This document shows positions 35,420-43,988 of a DNA stretch of 64,000 nucleotides, one piece after another. A program made the position numbers and the translations under genes. This DNA is from Desulfosporosinus sp. Sb-LF. GTDB taxonomy: Bacteria; Bacillota; Desulfitobacteriia; Desulfitobacteriales; Desulfitobacteriaceae. Each line of letters opens with the position of its first letter. Positions within the stretch are counted from its first letter, which is position 1. The notes beneath the pieces are model-generated. The model was not told the origin of the DNA. It saw nothing but the letters and a program-made list of their open reading frames with translations, and did not search any database. The DNA lies in NCBI RefSeq assembly GCF_004766055.1, contig NZ_SPQR01000007.1, forward strand, positions 186,001-250,000, in the 5' to 3' direction.

Positions 35420-35524
35420 ATGACGCAAAAAGAACAATTAATGATTAATGCGATTTTGGAATCGGTTGGACTAGAATCAATTAAGTCCACACAGACTCAA
35501 AGGCAAGCTCATGAAGAAGGATAA
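35420..35524 (+). CDS. Small protein, 34 residues
   Basis: ATG 35420 with GAAAGGAAG about 8 nt upstream and a near-consensus promoter. The product begins with a possible amphipathic helix (QLMINAILESVGLESI) and ends hydrophilic and charged (QRQAHEEG). No family recognised. A terminator lies 92 bases downstream. The complete set of signals makes it a likely real gene, perhaps a signalling or regulatory peptide, though no exporter or receptor is adjacent. Confidence 0.5.
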   Translation: MTQKEQLMINAILESVGLESIKSTQTQRQAHEEG

Positions 35525-35616
35525 GTAGTTACAGAAAGGGTGCGGTATTTTGACCCAGATCCTAATCCTATATTGTAATCTAATTAGCTTTAATCCATGC
35601 GGAAAAAGTCAAATCT

Positions 35617-35658
35617 AAAAGCGAGTTTCTTAAATCTTTAAGAAGCTCGCTTTTGTAC
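35617..35658 (+). terminator. Terminator after the 34-residue gene
   Basis: 16-bp stem 35617-35632 / 35639-35654 with one mismatch and a 6-nt loop, ending in TTTT. Confidence 0.8.
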
Positions 35659-35719
35659 TTGGCTAGGATATTCTTTATGTGTGAAAAAAAAACTATAGCT
35701 GAAATGGAGTCGAAGAATA

Positions 35720-36298
35720 ATGGCATTATCTGTGCTTGGAATTGCTTGCAGCCCACGTCGTAACGGGAACACAACCTCATTACTTTTAGAGGGAATGAAA
35801 ACAGCCGAAATTGAGGGTCATATTACAGAGATGCTTTATCTATCGGATTTTAAAATAACCCCCTGTCAAGGATGTGGTGCATGTTCTGCCAATGGGGTAT
35901 GCGTAATTAACGATGATGTCCCCAAGCTTCAAGAAAGATTGATTCATGCTGATCGTCTGATCCTCGCTGCTCCAATCTTTTTTATGGGCTTGAATGCCCA
36001 AACCAAAATTTTGATCGACCGGATGCAACCTTTTTGGGCACTCAAATACCTCCATCATCAGTCGCTTGCCAACCCAGCAGGACCCGATCGTATCGGACTA
36101 TTTCTTTCGACTGCAGGTACACAAAAAAAGGACTTGTTTAAATGTGCTGAACGATCCATTCAAACCTTCTTTCATATGTTAGATATTAAATACGCCCAAC
36201 CCTGCCTTTACGGTGGAATTGATCTAGCTGGAGAAATTATTGAACATTCTACAGCTTTTGATGATGTGCGCAAAGCTACACAAAGGTTGATATCCTAA
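35720..36298 (+). CDS. Iron-sulfur flavoprotein, NADPH-dependent FMN reductase family
   Basis: 192 residues. The FMN phosphate loop is SPRRNGNTTSLLLEGM (~11-26) and a Cys-rich stretch CQGCGACSANGVCV (~48-61) fits the compact [4Fe-4S] site of archaeal-type iron-sulfur flavoproteins. APIFFMGLNAQTKILIDRMQ is the typical second FMN contact. It would pass electrons from ferredoxin or NAD(P)H to an unknown acceptor. Short gap to the DegV gene. Confidence 0.85.
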   Translation: MALSVLGIACSPRRNGNTTSLLLEGMKTAEIEGHITEMLYLSDFKITPCQGCGACSANGVCVINDDVPKLQERLIHADRLILAAPIFFMGLNAQTKILIDRMQPFWALKYLHHQSLANPAGPDRIGLFLSTAGTQKKDLFKCAERSIQTFFHMLDIKYAQPCLYGGIDLAGEIIEHSTAFDDVRKATQRLIS

Positions 36299-36389
36299 CC
36301 TGCAAAACTTGCAAGTTCAATTTGTCGGATATTATGATATACTGAATAATATATTCAGAATTATTGTATGATGGAAAGGAACTAGCTTC

Positions 36390-37274
36390 ATGCAAGAAAC
36401 TCCATTGCCGACGAATGTCCCTAAAATAGCGATCGTAACAGACAGTACGAGTGACTTGGATCCAGAAATGATTAAAGAGTTTGGGATCGAACTCCTTCCT
36501 TTGCACGTGGTCTACAGAGATCGAGAATATCTGGACCGGGTAAATATCAGTCCAGATGAGGTTTATGACAATATGGAAATTGAGGTCCCTACGACATCTT
36601 TGCCTTCTCCTGCAGAAATAGCCAATTTGTTTAGCCGGTTAAAAGACGCGCATGTGACACACGTTCTTTCAATGCATATATCGAGTGGTTTAAGTGGAAC
36701 CTATGAAACTGTATGCCAGGTAGCTCAGGAGTACAAAGAGATGCTCATAGAAGTGTTAGATTCGAAATCACTTTCTATGGGGTTAGGTTTTCCGGTTCTC
36801 GAAGCAGCACGCGAACTCAGGCGTTCGATGAATTTTCAAGTTGCAGTTGATGTTGCAAAAAATGTTTCGCGACAAACTAAGATGTTTTTTGTGCTTTCCA
36901 CATTAGAATATCTAAAACGAGGCGGACGTATCGGATACGTTTCAGGGACTATTGGTGAACTCTTGAATATAAAACCGATTATTACTGTGAATTCTGAAGG
37001 AAAATACATTACCCATGCAAAAGTTCGTGGCAGAGATCAATCGCTAAAAAAGTTATCTGAAATTTTAGCAGAATGTACTCAGGGCGCAGATTATAATGTC
37101 GCTGTTGTCCATGGCGGTGCTGAGAAAGAAGCTCGAAATTTATGGGAAAAAGCGCGCCAAATCCCCAATGTCAAGGAATTACAATTCAATCAGATTAGTC
37201 CAGTCATGGGAGTTCATACTGGCCCAGGACTTGTGGGAATAATAATCTCTACGGTTATTGAACCTCAGTTTTAG
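36390..37274 (+). CDS. DegV family fatty acid-binding protein (first copy)
   Basis: 294 residues. Typical DegV opening IAIVTDSTSDLDPEMIKEFGI (~11-31, two parts), ligand Ser/Thr regions TSLPSPAEI and SMHISSGLSGTYE, then LSTLEYLKRGGRIGYVSG and a C-terminal HTGPGLVGI. In Firmicutes these proteins (FakB type) hold a fatty acid for phosphorylation by FakA. No fakA gene is in the window. GGAAAGGA precedes ATG 36390. A second DegV gene lies at 56161. Confidence 0.9.
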   Translation: MQETPLPTNVPKIAIVTDSTSDLDPEMIKEFGIELLPLHVVYRDREYLDRVNISPDEVYDNMEIEVPTTSLPSPAEIANLFSRLKDAHVTHVLSMHISSGLSGTYETVCQVAQEYKEMLIEVLDSKSLSMGLGFPVLEAARELRRSMNFQVAVDVAKNVSRQTKMFFVLSTLEYLKRGGRIGYVSGTIGELLNIKPIITVNSEGKYITHAKVRGRDQSLKKLSEILAECTQGADYNVAVVHGGAEKEARNLWEKARQIPNVKELQFNQISPVMGVHTGPGLVGIIISTVIEPQF

Positions 37275-37287
37275 ACTGAGGTTTTTT
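37261..37287 (+). terminator. Terminator overlapping the DegV stop codon
   Basis: AACCTCAGT (37261-37269) pairs with ACTGAGGTT (37275-37283), then TTTTTG. The stem begins inside the last codons. Confidence 0.85.
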
Positions 37288-37354
37288 GTATATCAAGCCT
37301 GTTATTTAAACACCGACTTTAGCTCAAACAGTCTGAAAAACTCCATGAATCTGA

Positions 37355-37384
37355 TTGTTCTTACAGGTGAGAATATGCTATACT
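37355..37384 (+). promoter_or_regulatory. Probable promoter of the phosphoglucomutase gene
   Basis: TTGTTC (37355-37360) and TATACT (37379-37384), spacer 18. About 170 bases of leader follow, with no structure that I recognise. Confidence 0.45.
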
Positions 37385-37552
37385 ATGTTTCGTAGGAAAT
37401 ATTATCCATTTCCGTATGTTTCAACGGAACATCAGTCATTGGACGGTTATTACTGAGATATATTAAGTAATATTGGTTTAAAACTTGGAGAAGGGTACAA
37501 GAAATTTTACGAAAGGAAAAGGTTAGGTTTGTCCAAGTTTTCTTAACTCGGG

Positions 37553-39304
37553 ATGTTAATGAAGAGTATTCAAGATCGCTACCGCTTATGGTCAGAAAAC
37601 CTTTACTTTGACGAAGAAACACGGCAGGAGCTTGGTCTGATAACTGATACTCAAGAAATTGAGGACCGCTTCTACATGGATTTAGAATTTGGTACGGGTG
37701 GTTTAAGAGGGATCATAGCAGCAGGTACAAACCGTATGAACAAGTACGTCATACGGAAAGTAACCCAGGGGTTAGCAGAGTGTGTTTGTGATCACGGGAC
37801 TGAAGGGATGCAGCGAGGAGTTGTTATTGCCTATGATTCTCGAAGGTACTCACCCGAATTCGCTCTTGAAGCAGCTCTTGTACTTGCACAAAACGGAGTA
37901 AAGGCTTATCTCTTTGATGGACTTCGCCCTACACCAGAGCTTTCTTTTGCTGTCCGTCATTTGCATGCTTTGGCTGGTATTGTGGTGACCGCTAGCCATA
38001 ACCCCAAGACCTATAATGGTTACAAGGTGTATTGGGATGACGGTGGCCAGGTACCTCCTGCAAAAGCAGACCAAATACTTGCTCGTATTGAAGCGCGCGA
38101 AAACTGGTTGGGTATCGAACCAATGTCAATAGAAGCAGCTAAGACGAGTGGGCTACTCGAAATTATCGGTGAAGAAATCGATCGACCTTACCTTGCTCTC
38201 GTCCGAGAACTCGCGTTGAATCCAGGCCTCGATGCACAAAAAGGAGAGAACCTCCGTATCGTTTACACTCCTTTACACGGAGCAGGAAACATTCTCGTCC
38301 GTCGGGCTTTATCAGAACTTGGCTTCTCTTCGGTCACTATTGTTCCTGAGCAAGAACTTCCCGATTCAGACTTCACGACCGTCCCATATCCCAATCCGGA
38401 AATTCCTGAAACATTTGAACTAGCCCGCAAATATGGGGTTAAGATAAATGCTGACCTTCTCTTAGCAACTGATCCAGATGCAGATCGTTTGGGCGTGGTT
38501 TTGCGCGCTTCTAACGGAGACTTTGAGCAGCTTACCGGTAATCAAATTGGTGTACTGTTAACTTTCTATATACTGTCTCGAAAAAAGGCATTAGGAACTC
38601 TTCCTGAAAACGCAACGATCATTAAAACAATAGCCTCAACAGATTTGGCTGATGAGGTTGCTAATTACTTTAATGTCCGCGTCGAAAACGTGTTGACTGG
38701 ATTTAAGTTCATTGCCGAAAAGGAAAAGGAAATGGAAGAGAACGGCTGGGGGACTTTCCAGTTCGGGTTTGAAGAGAGTTACGGATATCTCGCCGGTGAT
38801 TTTGTCCGAGATAAAGACGGAATTATTGCCTCAGTCCTCTTGGCAGAAGCGGCTCTCTATTATCAACAGGTGGAAGGAAGTAACCTTTTTGATATTCTGG
38901 AGGGCATCTATAAAAGATTTGGATATTACCTTGATGCACAAGAGTCTCTAGCGTTGGAAGGCATGAAAGGTAAAGAGGAGATGGCACGGATTATGGATAC
39001 TCTTCGTCAGGAAGAGATCCTTGAATTGGGTGGCATTCTCATTGAGAAATTCGACGATTATGAACATCGAATTGGTAAGAATCTTGGGTCAGGACAAACA
39101 TACCCCCTCAAACTTCCCCGTTCAAATGTTTTGAGGTTTTCCTTCAACGGTGGGGGATTCGTTATGGTACGCCCCTCTGGAACAGAGCCTAAGATTAAAT
39201 TCTATTTCTCGGTAAAAGGAGACACTCTTCTAGAAGCAGAGGATACCCTTCGGAAGGTTAAAACCGATGTTATGCATCGAATTACGCAAATACGATCCTC
39301 TTGA
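37553..39304 (+). CDS. Phosphoglucomutase / phosphomannomutase
   Basis: 583 residues, alpha-D-phosphohexomutase family. Catalytic Ser loop TASHNPKTYNGYKVYW (~143-158), metal loop ATDPDADRLGV (~305-315), sugar loop FGFEESYGY (~405-413) and phosphate loop RPSGTEPKIKFY (~553-564). The length and order match Bacillus PgcA, which makes glucose-1-phosphate for lipid and wall polysaccharides. The ribosome binding site before ATG 37553 is weak; ATG 37559 is equally possible. Confidence 0.93.
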   Translation: MLMKSIQDRYRLWSENLYFDEETRQELGLITDTQEIEDRFYMDLEFGTGGLRGIIAAGTNRMNKYVIRKVTQGLAECVCDHGTEGMQRGVVIAYDSRRYSPEFALEAALVLAQNGVKAYLFDGLRPTPELSFAVRHLHALAGIVVTASHNPKTYNGYKVYWDDGGQVPPAKADQILARIEARENWLGIEPMSIEAAKTSGLLEIIGEEIDRPYLALVRELALNPGLDAQKGENLRIVYTPLHGAGNILVRRALSELGFSSVTIVPEQELPDSDFTTVPYPNPEIPETFELARKYGVKINADLLLATDPDADRLGVVLRASNGDFEQLTGNQIGVLLTFYILSRKKALGTLPENATIIKTIASTDLADEVANYFNVRVENVLTGFKFIAEKEKEMEENGWGTFQFGFEESYGYLAGDFVRDKDGIIASVLLAEAALYYQQVEGSNLFDILEGIYKRFGYYLDAQESLALEGMKGKEEMARIMDTLRQEEILELGGILIEKFDDYEHRIGKNLGSGQTYPLKLPRSNVLRFSFNGGGFVMVRPSGTEPKIKFYFSVKGDTLLEAEDTLRKVKTDVMHRITQIRSS

Positions 39305-39432
39305 TACGGTATTTCATCTACCGAGAAATTGATGATATTGTCAAGTATTAGTCACTTTCTGCTTATCCAAACTATTTTCATATAAAGTTGGAATATGAGT
39401 AAGAAGCAATTTGATAGATTATCAAACTGATA

Positions 39433-39471
39433 ATCGGGTAAGGAATTCATAGAATTTCTTACCCGATATTT
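39433..39471 (+). terminator. Terminator after the phosphoglucomutase gene
   Basis: ATCGGGTAAG (39433-39442) and CTTACCCGAT (39458-39467), followed by a T/A-rich tail. Confidence 0.7.
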
Positions 39472-39518
39472 ATTACTATATGACACTAATTATTAGTTAA
39501 AAAATAGTCAAAAATATA

Positions 39519-39535
39519 TCTGACCATTATTGACC
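39519..39535 (-). promoter_or_regulatory. Likely CtsR operator
   Basis: Read on the minus strand this is GGTCAAT-AAT-GGTCAGA, two direct heptads of the CtsR type (consensus GGTCAAA-NAN-GGTCAAA) with three bases between. It overlaps the -35 hexamer of the promoter below, as repressor sites do. A further AGTCAAA lies at 39506-39512 on the plus strand. No CIRCE element was seen. Confidence 0.6.
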
Positions 39536-39558
39536 TTTATAATAAAAGAGGCTATAAT
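39530..39558 (+). promoter_or_regulatory. Sigma-A promoter of cbpA-clpB
   Basis: TTGACC (39530-39535) and TATAAT (39553-39558) with a 17-base spacer. The transcript would have a leader of about 110 bases. Confidence 0.75.
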
Positions 39559-39675
39559 TTAATTGTAAAGAAGAATAATATTCTAATATATACCATACAA
39601 ACTTAAACAATAACCACAAACAGAAACTAAACAAGGATAACCATTGCCGAAACTAATAGTATATGAGGTGAGAGA

Positions 39676-40683
39676 ATGGATTTTAAAGATTATTATGTAA
39701 ATCTGGGTGTTTCGCCAGATGCAGATGAAAAGACAATAAAGAAAGCCTATCAAAAATTAGTTAAAAAATATCACCCAGATGTCAATCCGGGGGACAAAGC
39801 TGCTGAAGCTAAGTTCAAGGAAGCCACAGAAGCTTATCAAGCGATCAGCGATCCCGAGAAACGACATAAATACGATGAACTGCGGCAAGATTATCAACAA
39901 TGGCAGACACGTGGAGGACGTGGAGATTTTGATTGGGGTCGTTGGCAATCGAATCCTGGAGGAGGGGGCGGTGGCAGGCAGACCCATACAATGTCTCCAG
40001 AAGATTTTGCAGAAATGTTCGGTGGCTCAGGAAGAACGGGAGGATTTAACGGGTCGGGTGGAGACGGGTACTCTGACTTTTTCTCGACCCTTTTTGGAGG
40101 GGGTGGAGGGCAAGGTCGCGGATTTGCGGGAGGATTTGCCGAGGGACGCCCCCGCGCCGGCCAGGATCTTGAAGTTGAAGTCCAAGTGACCCTAGAAGAA
40201 ACTCACCGTGGAACAACACGCGTTATCCATACTGGTGATAAAAAAATAGAAGCCAAAATACCGAAGGGAGTGCGGACTGGTTCAAGAGTACGCTTAACAG
40301 GCCAAGGGAGTCCGGGAATTTCGGGCGGGCCGGTGGGGAATCTCTATTTAAACATAACGGTAAGCCCGCATACTCGTTTTGATCGAGATGGAGATAACTT
40401 AAGGGCAGATCAGCCGATTGACTTCTATCGGGCGGTTTTGGGAGGAGAGGTCAGTATTCAAACCTTTGACGGGGAAGTCCTTCTCAAAATTCCACCCCTC
40501 TCTCAAAGTGGGAAGAAATTCCGCTTAAAAGGAAAAGGTTTGCCAAATTTAGAACAGCCGAACCAATATGGAGACCTTTTGGTAGAATTATCGATCGTTC
40601 TACCAGAAGACATTAGGGAGCCAGAAATTACAGCTCTTCGAGATTTAGCTGATAAACGCAAAGCCACAGTGAAGAATATTTAA
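39676..40683 (+). CDS. cbpA: DnaJ C-terminal/J-domain co-chaperone, CbpA-like
   Basis: 335 residues. J domain at ~1-70 with the HPD tripeptide in KKYHPDVNPG, then a Gly-rich linker (GGGGGGRQ, and several more GGG runs up to ~155), and the two beta-sandwich peptide-binding domains with KIEAKIPKGVRTGSRVRL. No zinc finger, so it is a type II (CbpA/DnaJ2) protein. With DnaK it handles unfolded proteins. It is followed after ~105 bases by clpB, and the pair probably share the CtsR-type promoter. Confidence 0.9.
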   Translation: MDFKDYYVNLGVSPDADEKTIKKAYQKLVKKYHPDVNPGDKAAEAKFKEATEAYQAISDPEKRHKYDELRQDYQQWQTRGGRGDFDWGRWQSNPGGGGGGRQTHTMSPEDFAEMFGGSGRTGGFNGSGGDGYSDFFSTLFGGGGGQGRGFAGGFAEGRPRAGQDLEVEVQVTLEETHRGTTRVIHTGDKKIEAKIPKGVRTGSRVRLTGQGSPGISGGPVGNLYLNITVSPHTRFDRDGDNLRADQPIDFYRAVLGGEVSIQTFDGEVLLKIPPLSQSGKKFRLKGKGLPNLEQPNQYGDLLVELSIVLPEDIREPEITALRDLADKRKATVKNI

Positions 40684-40788
40684 ACTATAGGTTATATTTC
40701 TTGAATTCATTAAAGTTCCTTCCATACGCAATGCGGAATGCATTTGAACACCCCGACTAAACCTATCTCGAAAAGGAGTGAGCGAATT

Positions 40789-43386
40789 ATGTCTTTTGAT
40801 ACCAACCGTTTTACTCAGAAATCCCAGGAAGCAATTACAGACGCCCAAACCAAGGCGGAACGCAACACAAATAGCCAGGTGGAGCCAGAACATCTGTTGC
40901 TCGCCCTTCTAGAGCAAGGCGATGGTGTTGTGCCTCAAGTACTAACTAAATTAGACATAGCAGTTGGCGTACTCATCCAAACCACCCGGCAGGAGATTAA
41001 TCGCTTTCCCCGCATTAGCGGTGGCAACGTACAAATTAGCATTTCTCCTCGTTTGCGGACTGTGTTAGTGGCGGCCCATGATGAAATGATCCCGTTTGGG
41101 GATGAATATGTTAGCACAGAGCATTTATTACTTGCTATTTTCGGAAAATCCGGGGGATCTTCCGAACAAATTCTAAAACAAGCGGGGCTGACCCGCGAAA
41201 AATTGCTACAGGCCTTGCGTGAAATCAGAGGAACCCAACGAGTTACAAGCCCTCATCCTGAAGGCACTTATGCTGCCCTTGAACAATATGGGCTAAATCT
41301 AGTGGAACAAGCGAGGCGCGGACGTCTTGATCCAGTCATTGGTCGTGACGTGGAGATCCGTAGAGTCATTCAGACACTTTCCAGACGTACGAAGAATAAC
41401 CCCGTTTTGATCGGGGAGCCAGGAGTGGGTAAAACCGCAATCGTCGAAGGATTAGCTCAACGGATTGTCCGCGGAGATGTTCCTGAAGCAATTAGGGGAA
41501 AACAAGTTATTTCCCTGGATATGGGAACCTTAATCGCAGGAGCTAAGTATCGAGGAGAGTTTGAAGAACGCCTAAAAGCGGTGCTCAAAGAAATCCAAGA
41601 TCGTGACGATGTGATTTTATTTATTGACGAATTGCATACGGTTGTGGGAGCGGGGGCTGCTGAAGGAGCAATGGATGCTAGCAATATGTTAAAACCCATG
41701 TTGGCCCGTGGAGAACTCAGTATGCTTGGAGCGACAACATTAGCGGAGTATCGCAAACACATTGAGAAAGATGCTGCACTGGAACGGCGCTTTCAACCGA
41801 TCATGGTGGAGGCTCCTAGTGTGGAGGATACCATCTCTATCTTGCGTGGTCTCAAGGAGCGCTATGAAACGCACCATGGTGTACGAATTACAGACGGAGC
41901 AATCATTGCATCAGCAGTGCTCTCAGATCGTTATATCAGTGATCGTTTTCTCCCCGACAAGGCTATTGATCTTATTGATGAAGCGGGAGCACGTATGCGT
42001 ATGGAAATTACGAGCGATCCTTACGAATTAGATCAAATTAAACGTCGGATGATGCAATTGGAAATTGAACGAGAGGCTTTAAAAAAAGAAAAAGATGAAG
42101 CCAGCAAGGAACGCTTATCAAAAATCGAAGAAGAGTTAGCCAACCTCAAAGAAGAACGTTTTGGGCTGGAAGCTCAATTGCAAGGTGAACGCGAAACTCT
42201 TGCCCGAATTCAACAACTCAAAGAGGAAGTCGACCGCTCACGTAACCTCATGGAGCAAGCCCAACAGCAGTTGGATTATAATAAGGCGGCAGAACTTCAG
42301 TATGGCATAATCCCGACTCTAGAAAAAGAACTTCAAACCACGGAACAAAAACTGCTTGAAAAGAAAACTACATTGTTAAAGCAAGAAGTGGTAGAGCAAG
42401 ATATCGCTGAAATTGTGGCAACGTGGACCCATGTTCCCGTCTCTAAACTCATGGAGAGTGAAATGGAAAAGCTCGTCAAAATGGAAGAAAGGATACATGA
42501 ACGTGTAATCGGTCAAGAAGAAGCCGTTCGTGCCGTTGCTGATGCTGTACGACGAGCTCGTGCGGGGTTACAGGATCCAAATCGGCCCTTGGGTTCCTTC
42601 CTCTTTTTGGGGCCGACAGGCGTTGGGAAAACTGAACTGTCAAGGGCATTGGCTGAATTTCTTTTTGATGACGAACAGGCTATGGTTCGAATTGATATGT
42701 CAGAGTATATGGAAAAACATACCGTGGCACGCCTAATTGGAGCCCCTCCAGGGTATGTAGGATATGAGGAAGGCGGGCAACTCACTGAAGCCGTACGTCG
42801 TAAACCGTATAGTGTAATCCTCTTCGATGAAATAGAGAAAGCACATAGTGATGTCACGAATGTGCTCTTGCAGCTCCTCGACGACGGACGGTTAACAGAT
42901 GGGCAAGGGCGAATGGTAAACTTTAAAAACACGGTTGTCATTTTGACTAGTAATATTGCTAGCCCCGCTATTCAGGACCTCGCTCGAAGTAACTCACCTC
43001 AAGAAGAAGTTCGTTCTATTATAAATGAGGAACTTAGACACCACTTTCGGCCGGAATTTCTAAACCGATTAGATGAAGTCATTGTCTTCCATCCTCTAGG
43101 TCGCGAGCATATCGGAAGAATCGTAGAAATTCAACTTGGACTGTTACGTAAACGCTTAAGTGAACGAAAGCTCACGCTAGTATTGACTGATCAAGCCCGT
43201 CGACAACTTGCTAATGAGGGGTATGACCCTGTTTATGGGGCAAGACCTCTCAAACGGGTGATCCAACAACGTCTGCAAAATCCTTTTGCACTTAAACTTC
43301 TGCAAGGTGAATTTATGGAAGGGCAACAGATCCAGGTAGATGTAGATGAATTAGGAACTTTTACGTTCTTAAATAATAAGAATTAA
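40789..43386 (+). CDS. clpB: ATP-dependent chaperone ClpB
   Basis: 865 residues. ClpN repeats in residues 1-145, first AAA domain with [13 protein letters not shown] (~205) and [11 protein letters not shown], a coiled-coil middle domain rich in Lys, Glu and Leu (~410-520), second AAA domain with [18 protein letters not shown] (~605) and a C-terminal D2 domain. There is no ClpP-binding loop that I can see, and the middle domain length fits ClpB rather than ClpC. It dissolves aggregates together with DnaK. ATG 40789 has AAAAGGAG 10 nt upstream; the longer frame starts earlier without a good site. Confidence 0.95.
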   Translation: MSFDTNRFTQKSQEAITDAQTKAERNTNSQVEPEHLLLALLEQGDGVVPQVLTKLDIAVGVLIQTTRQEINRFPRISGGNVQISISPRLRTVLVAAHDEMIPFGDEYVSTEHLLLAIFGKSGGSSEQILKQAGLTREKLLQALREIRGTQRVTSPHPEGTYAALEQYGLNLVEQARRGRLDPVIGRDVEIRRVIQTLSRRTKNNPVLIGEPGVGKTAIVEGLAQRIVRGDVPEAIRGKQVISLDMGTLIAGAKYRGEFEERLKAVLKEIQDRDDVILFIDELHTVVGAGAAEGAMDASNMLKPMLARGELSMLGATTLAEYRKHIEKDAALERRFQPIMVEAPSVEDTISILRGLKERYETHHGVRITDGAIIASAVLSDRYISDRFLPDKAIDLIDEAGARMRMEITSDPYELDQIKRRMMQLEIEREALKKEKDEASKERLSKIEEELANLKEERFGLEAQLQGERETLARIQQLKEEVDRSRNLMEQAQQQLDYNKAAELQYGIIPTLEKELQTTEQKLLEKKTTLLKQEVVEQDIAEIVATWTHVPVSKLMESEMEKLVKMEERIHERVIGQEEAVRAVADAVRRARAGLQDPNRPLGSFLFLGPTGVGKTELSRALAEFLFDDEQAMVRIDMSEYMEKHTVARLIGAPPGYVGYEEGGQLTEAVRRKPYSVILFDEIEKAHSDVTNVLLQLLDDGRLTDGQGRMVNFKNTVVILTSNIASPAIQDLARSNSPQEEVRSIINEELRHHFRPEFLNRLDEVIVFHPLGREHIGRIVEIQLGLLRKRLSERKLTLVLTDQARRQLANEGYDPVYGARPLKRVIQQRLQNPFALKLLQGEFMEGQQIQVDVDELGTFTFLNNKN

Positions 43387-43435
43387 GAGTGCCAAGTTAA
43401 CCCATTAATAAATAATTTAAACAGGAAAGAGATTG

Positions 43436-43472
43436 AAAAAGAGCCGGGGAAAGGCCCCCGACTCTCTTTTTG
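43436..43472 (+). terminator. Terminator after clpB
   Basis: G/C-rich stem around GAGCCGGGG/CCCCCGACTC in 43440-43465, preceded by A's and followed by TTTTT. Confidence 0.8.
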
Positions 43473-43574
43473 TATGCTTTAACGAACGTTGAGTTTTATA
43501 AAACTTCCTTATCGTCACAACTGAATGTATAATGTACTCACATAATCTTAAATCATAGTAGGGGGAAAAATTAA

Positions 43575-43979
43575 GTGTCCGATAAAAAACCGATCTATTT
43601 CCCTGTTTGGCAACAACAAAAAGGGGAAGGACGTTGTCAAATTTCCTTAACACTTATGGACACCAGCAACGGCATTCAAGGCCTTTTGATAGGCGGTGAG
43701 AAGCCGCATATTGGTGGGGTAGTTCTGGCCCTCCCACGCCCAAGCCTTCGTGGCGATGGGTGGAGCACCGATGTCTACATAATGCCAGTTCCGGGGCATA
43801 AAGATGTTGATGTAGCCCGAACGGTTGCTGAAACGCTGGCTCGAGAACTTCGATTTCCAGTGGCTATAACAGCTGGAATTCACTCTGAACAACTTTGTCC
43901 AGAGGAATTAAAAGAAATCATTAGTCATTGCAATACTCTAACTCAAACAGCCCTGGCCTCCTTGAATTCAAAGAATTGA
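43575..43979 (+). CDS. Prenylated-flavin chaperone LpdD-like protein
   Basis: 134 residues. It has no catalytic motif that I can see; the pattern GLLIGGEKPHIGGVVLALPRPSL with GWSTDVYIMPVPGHKDVDVARTVAE (each in parts) fits the small LpdD-like proteins that accompany UbiD decarboxylases and are thought to help load or mature the prenyl-FMN cofactor. The start is GTG 43575, with GGGGG upstream. The UbiD gene follows after nine bases, so the two are almost certainly co-transcribed and translated together. Confidence 0.65.
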   Translation: MSDKKPIYFPVWQQQKGEGRCQISLTLMDTSNGIQGLLIGGEKPHIGGVVLALPRPSLRGDGWSTDVYIMPVPGHKDVDVARTVAETLARELRFPVAITAGIHSEQLCPEELKEIISHCNTLTQTALASLNSKN

Positions 43980-43988
43980 GGTGAAACA

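Noticed and set aside
42513-42941. 142-codon frame opposite clpB
   Set aside because: Antisense shadow of the second AAA domain.
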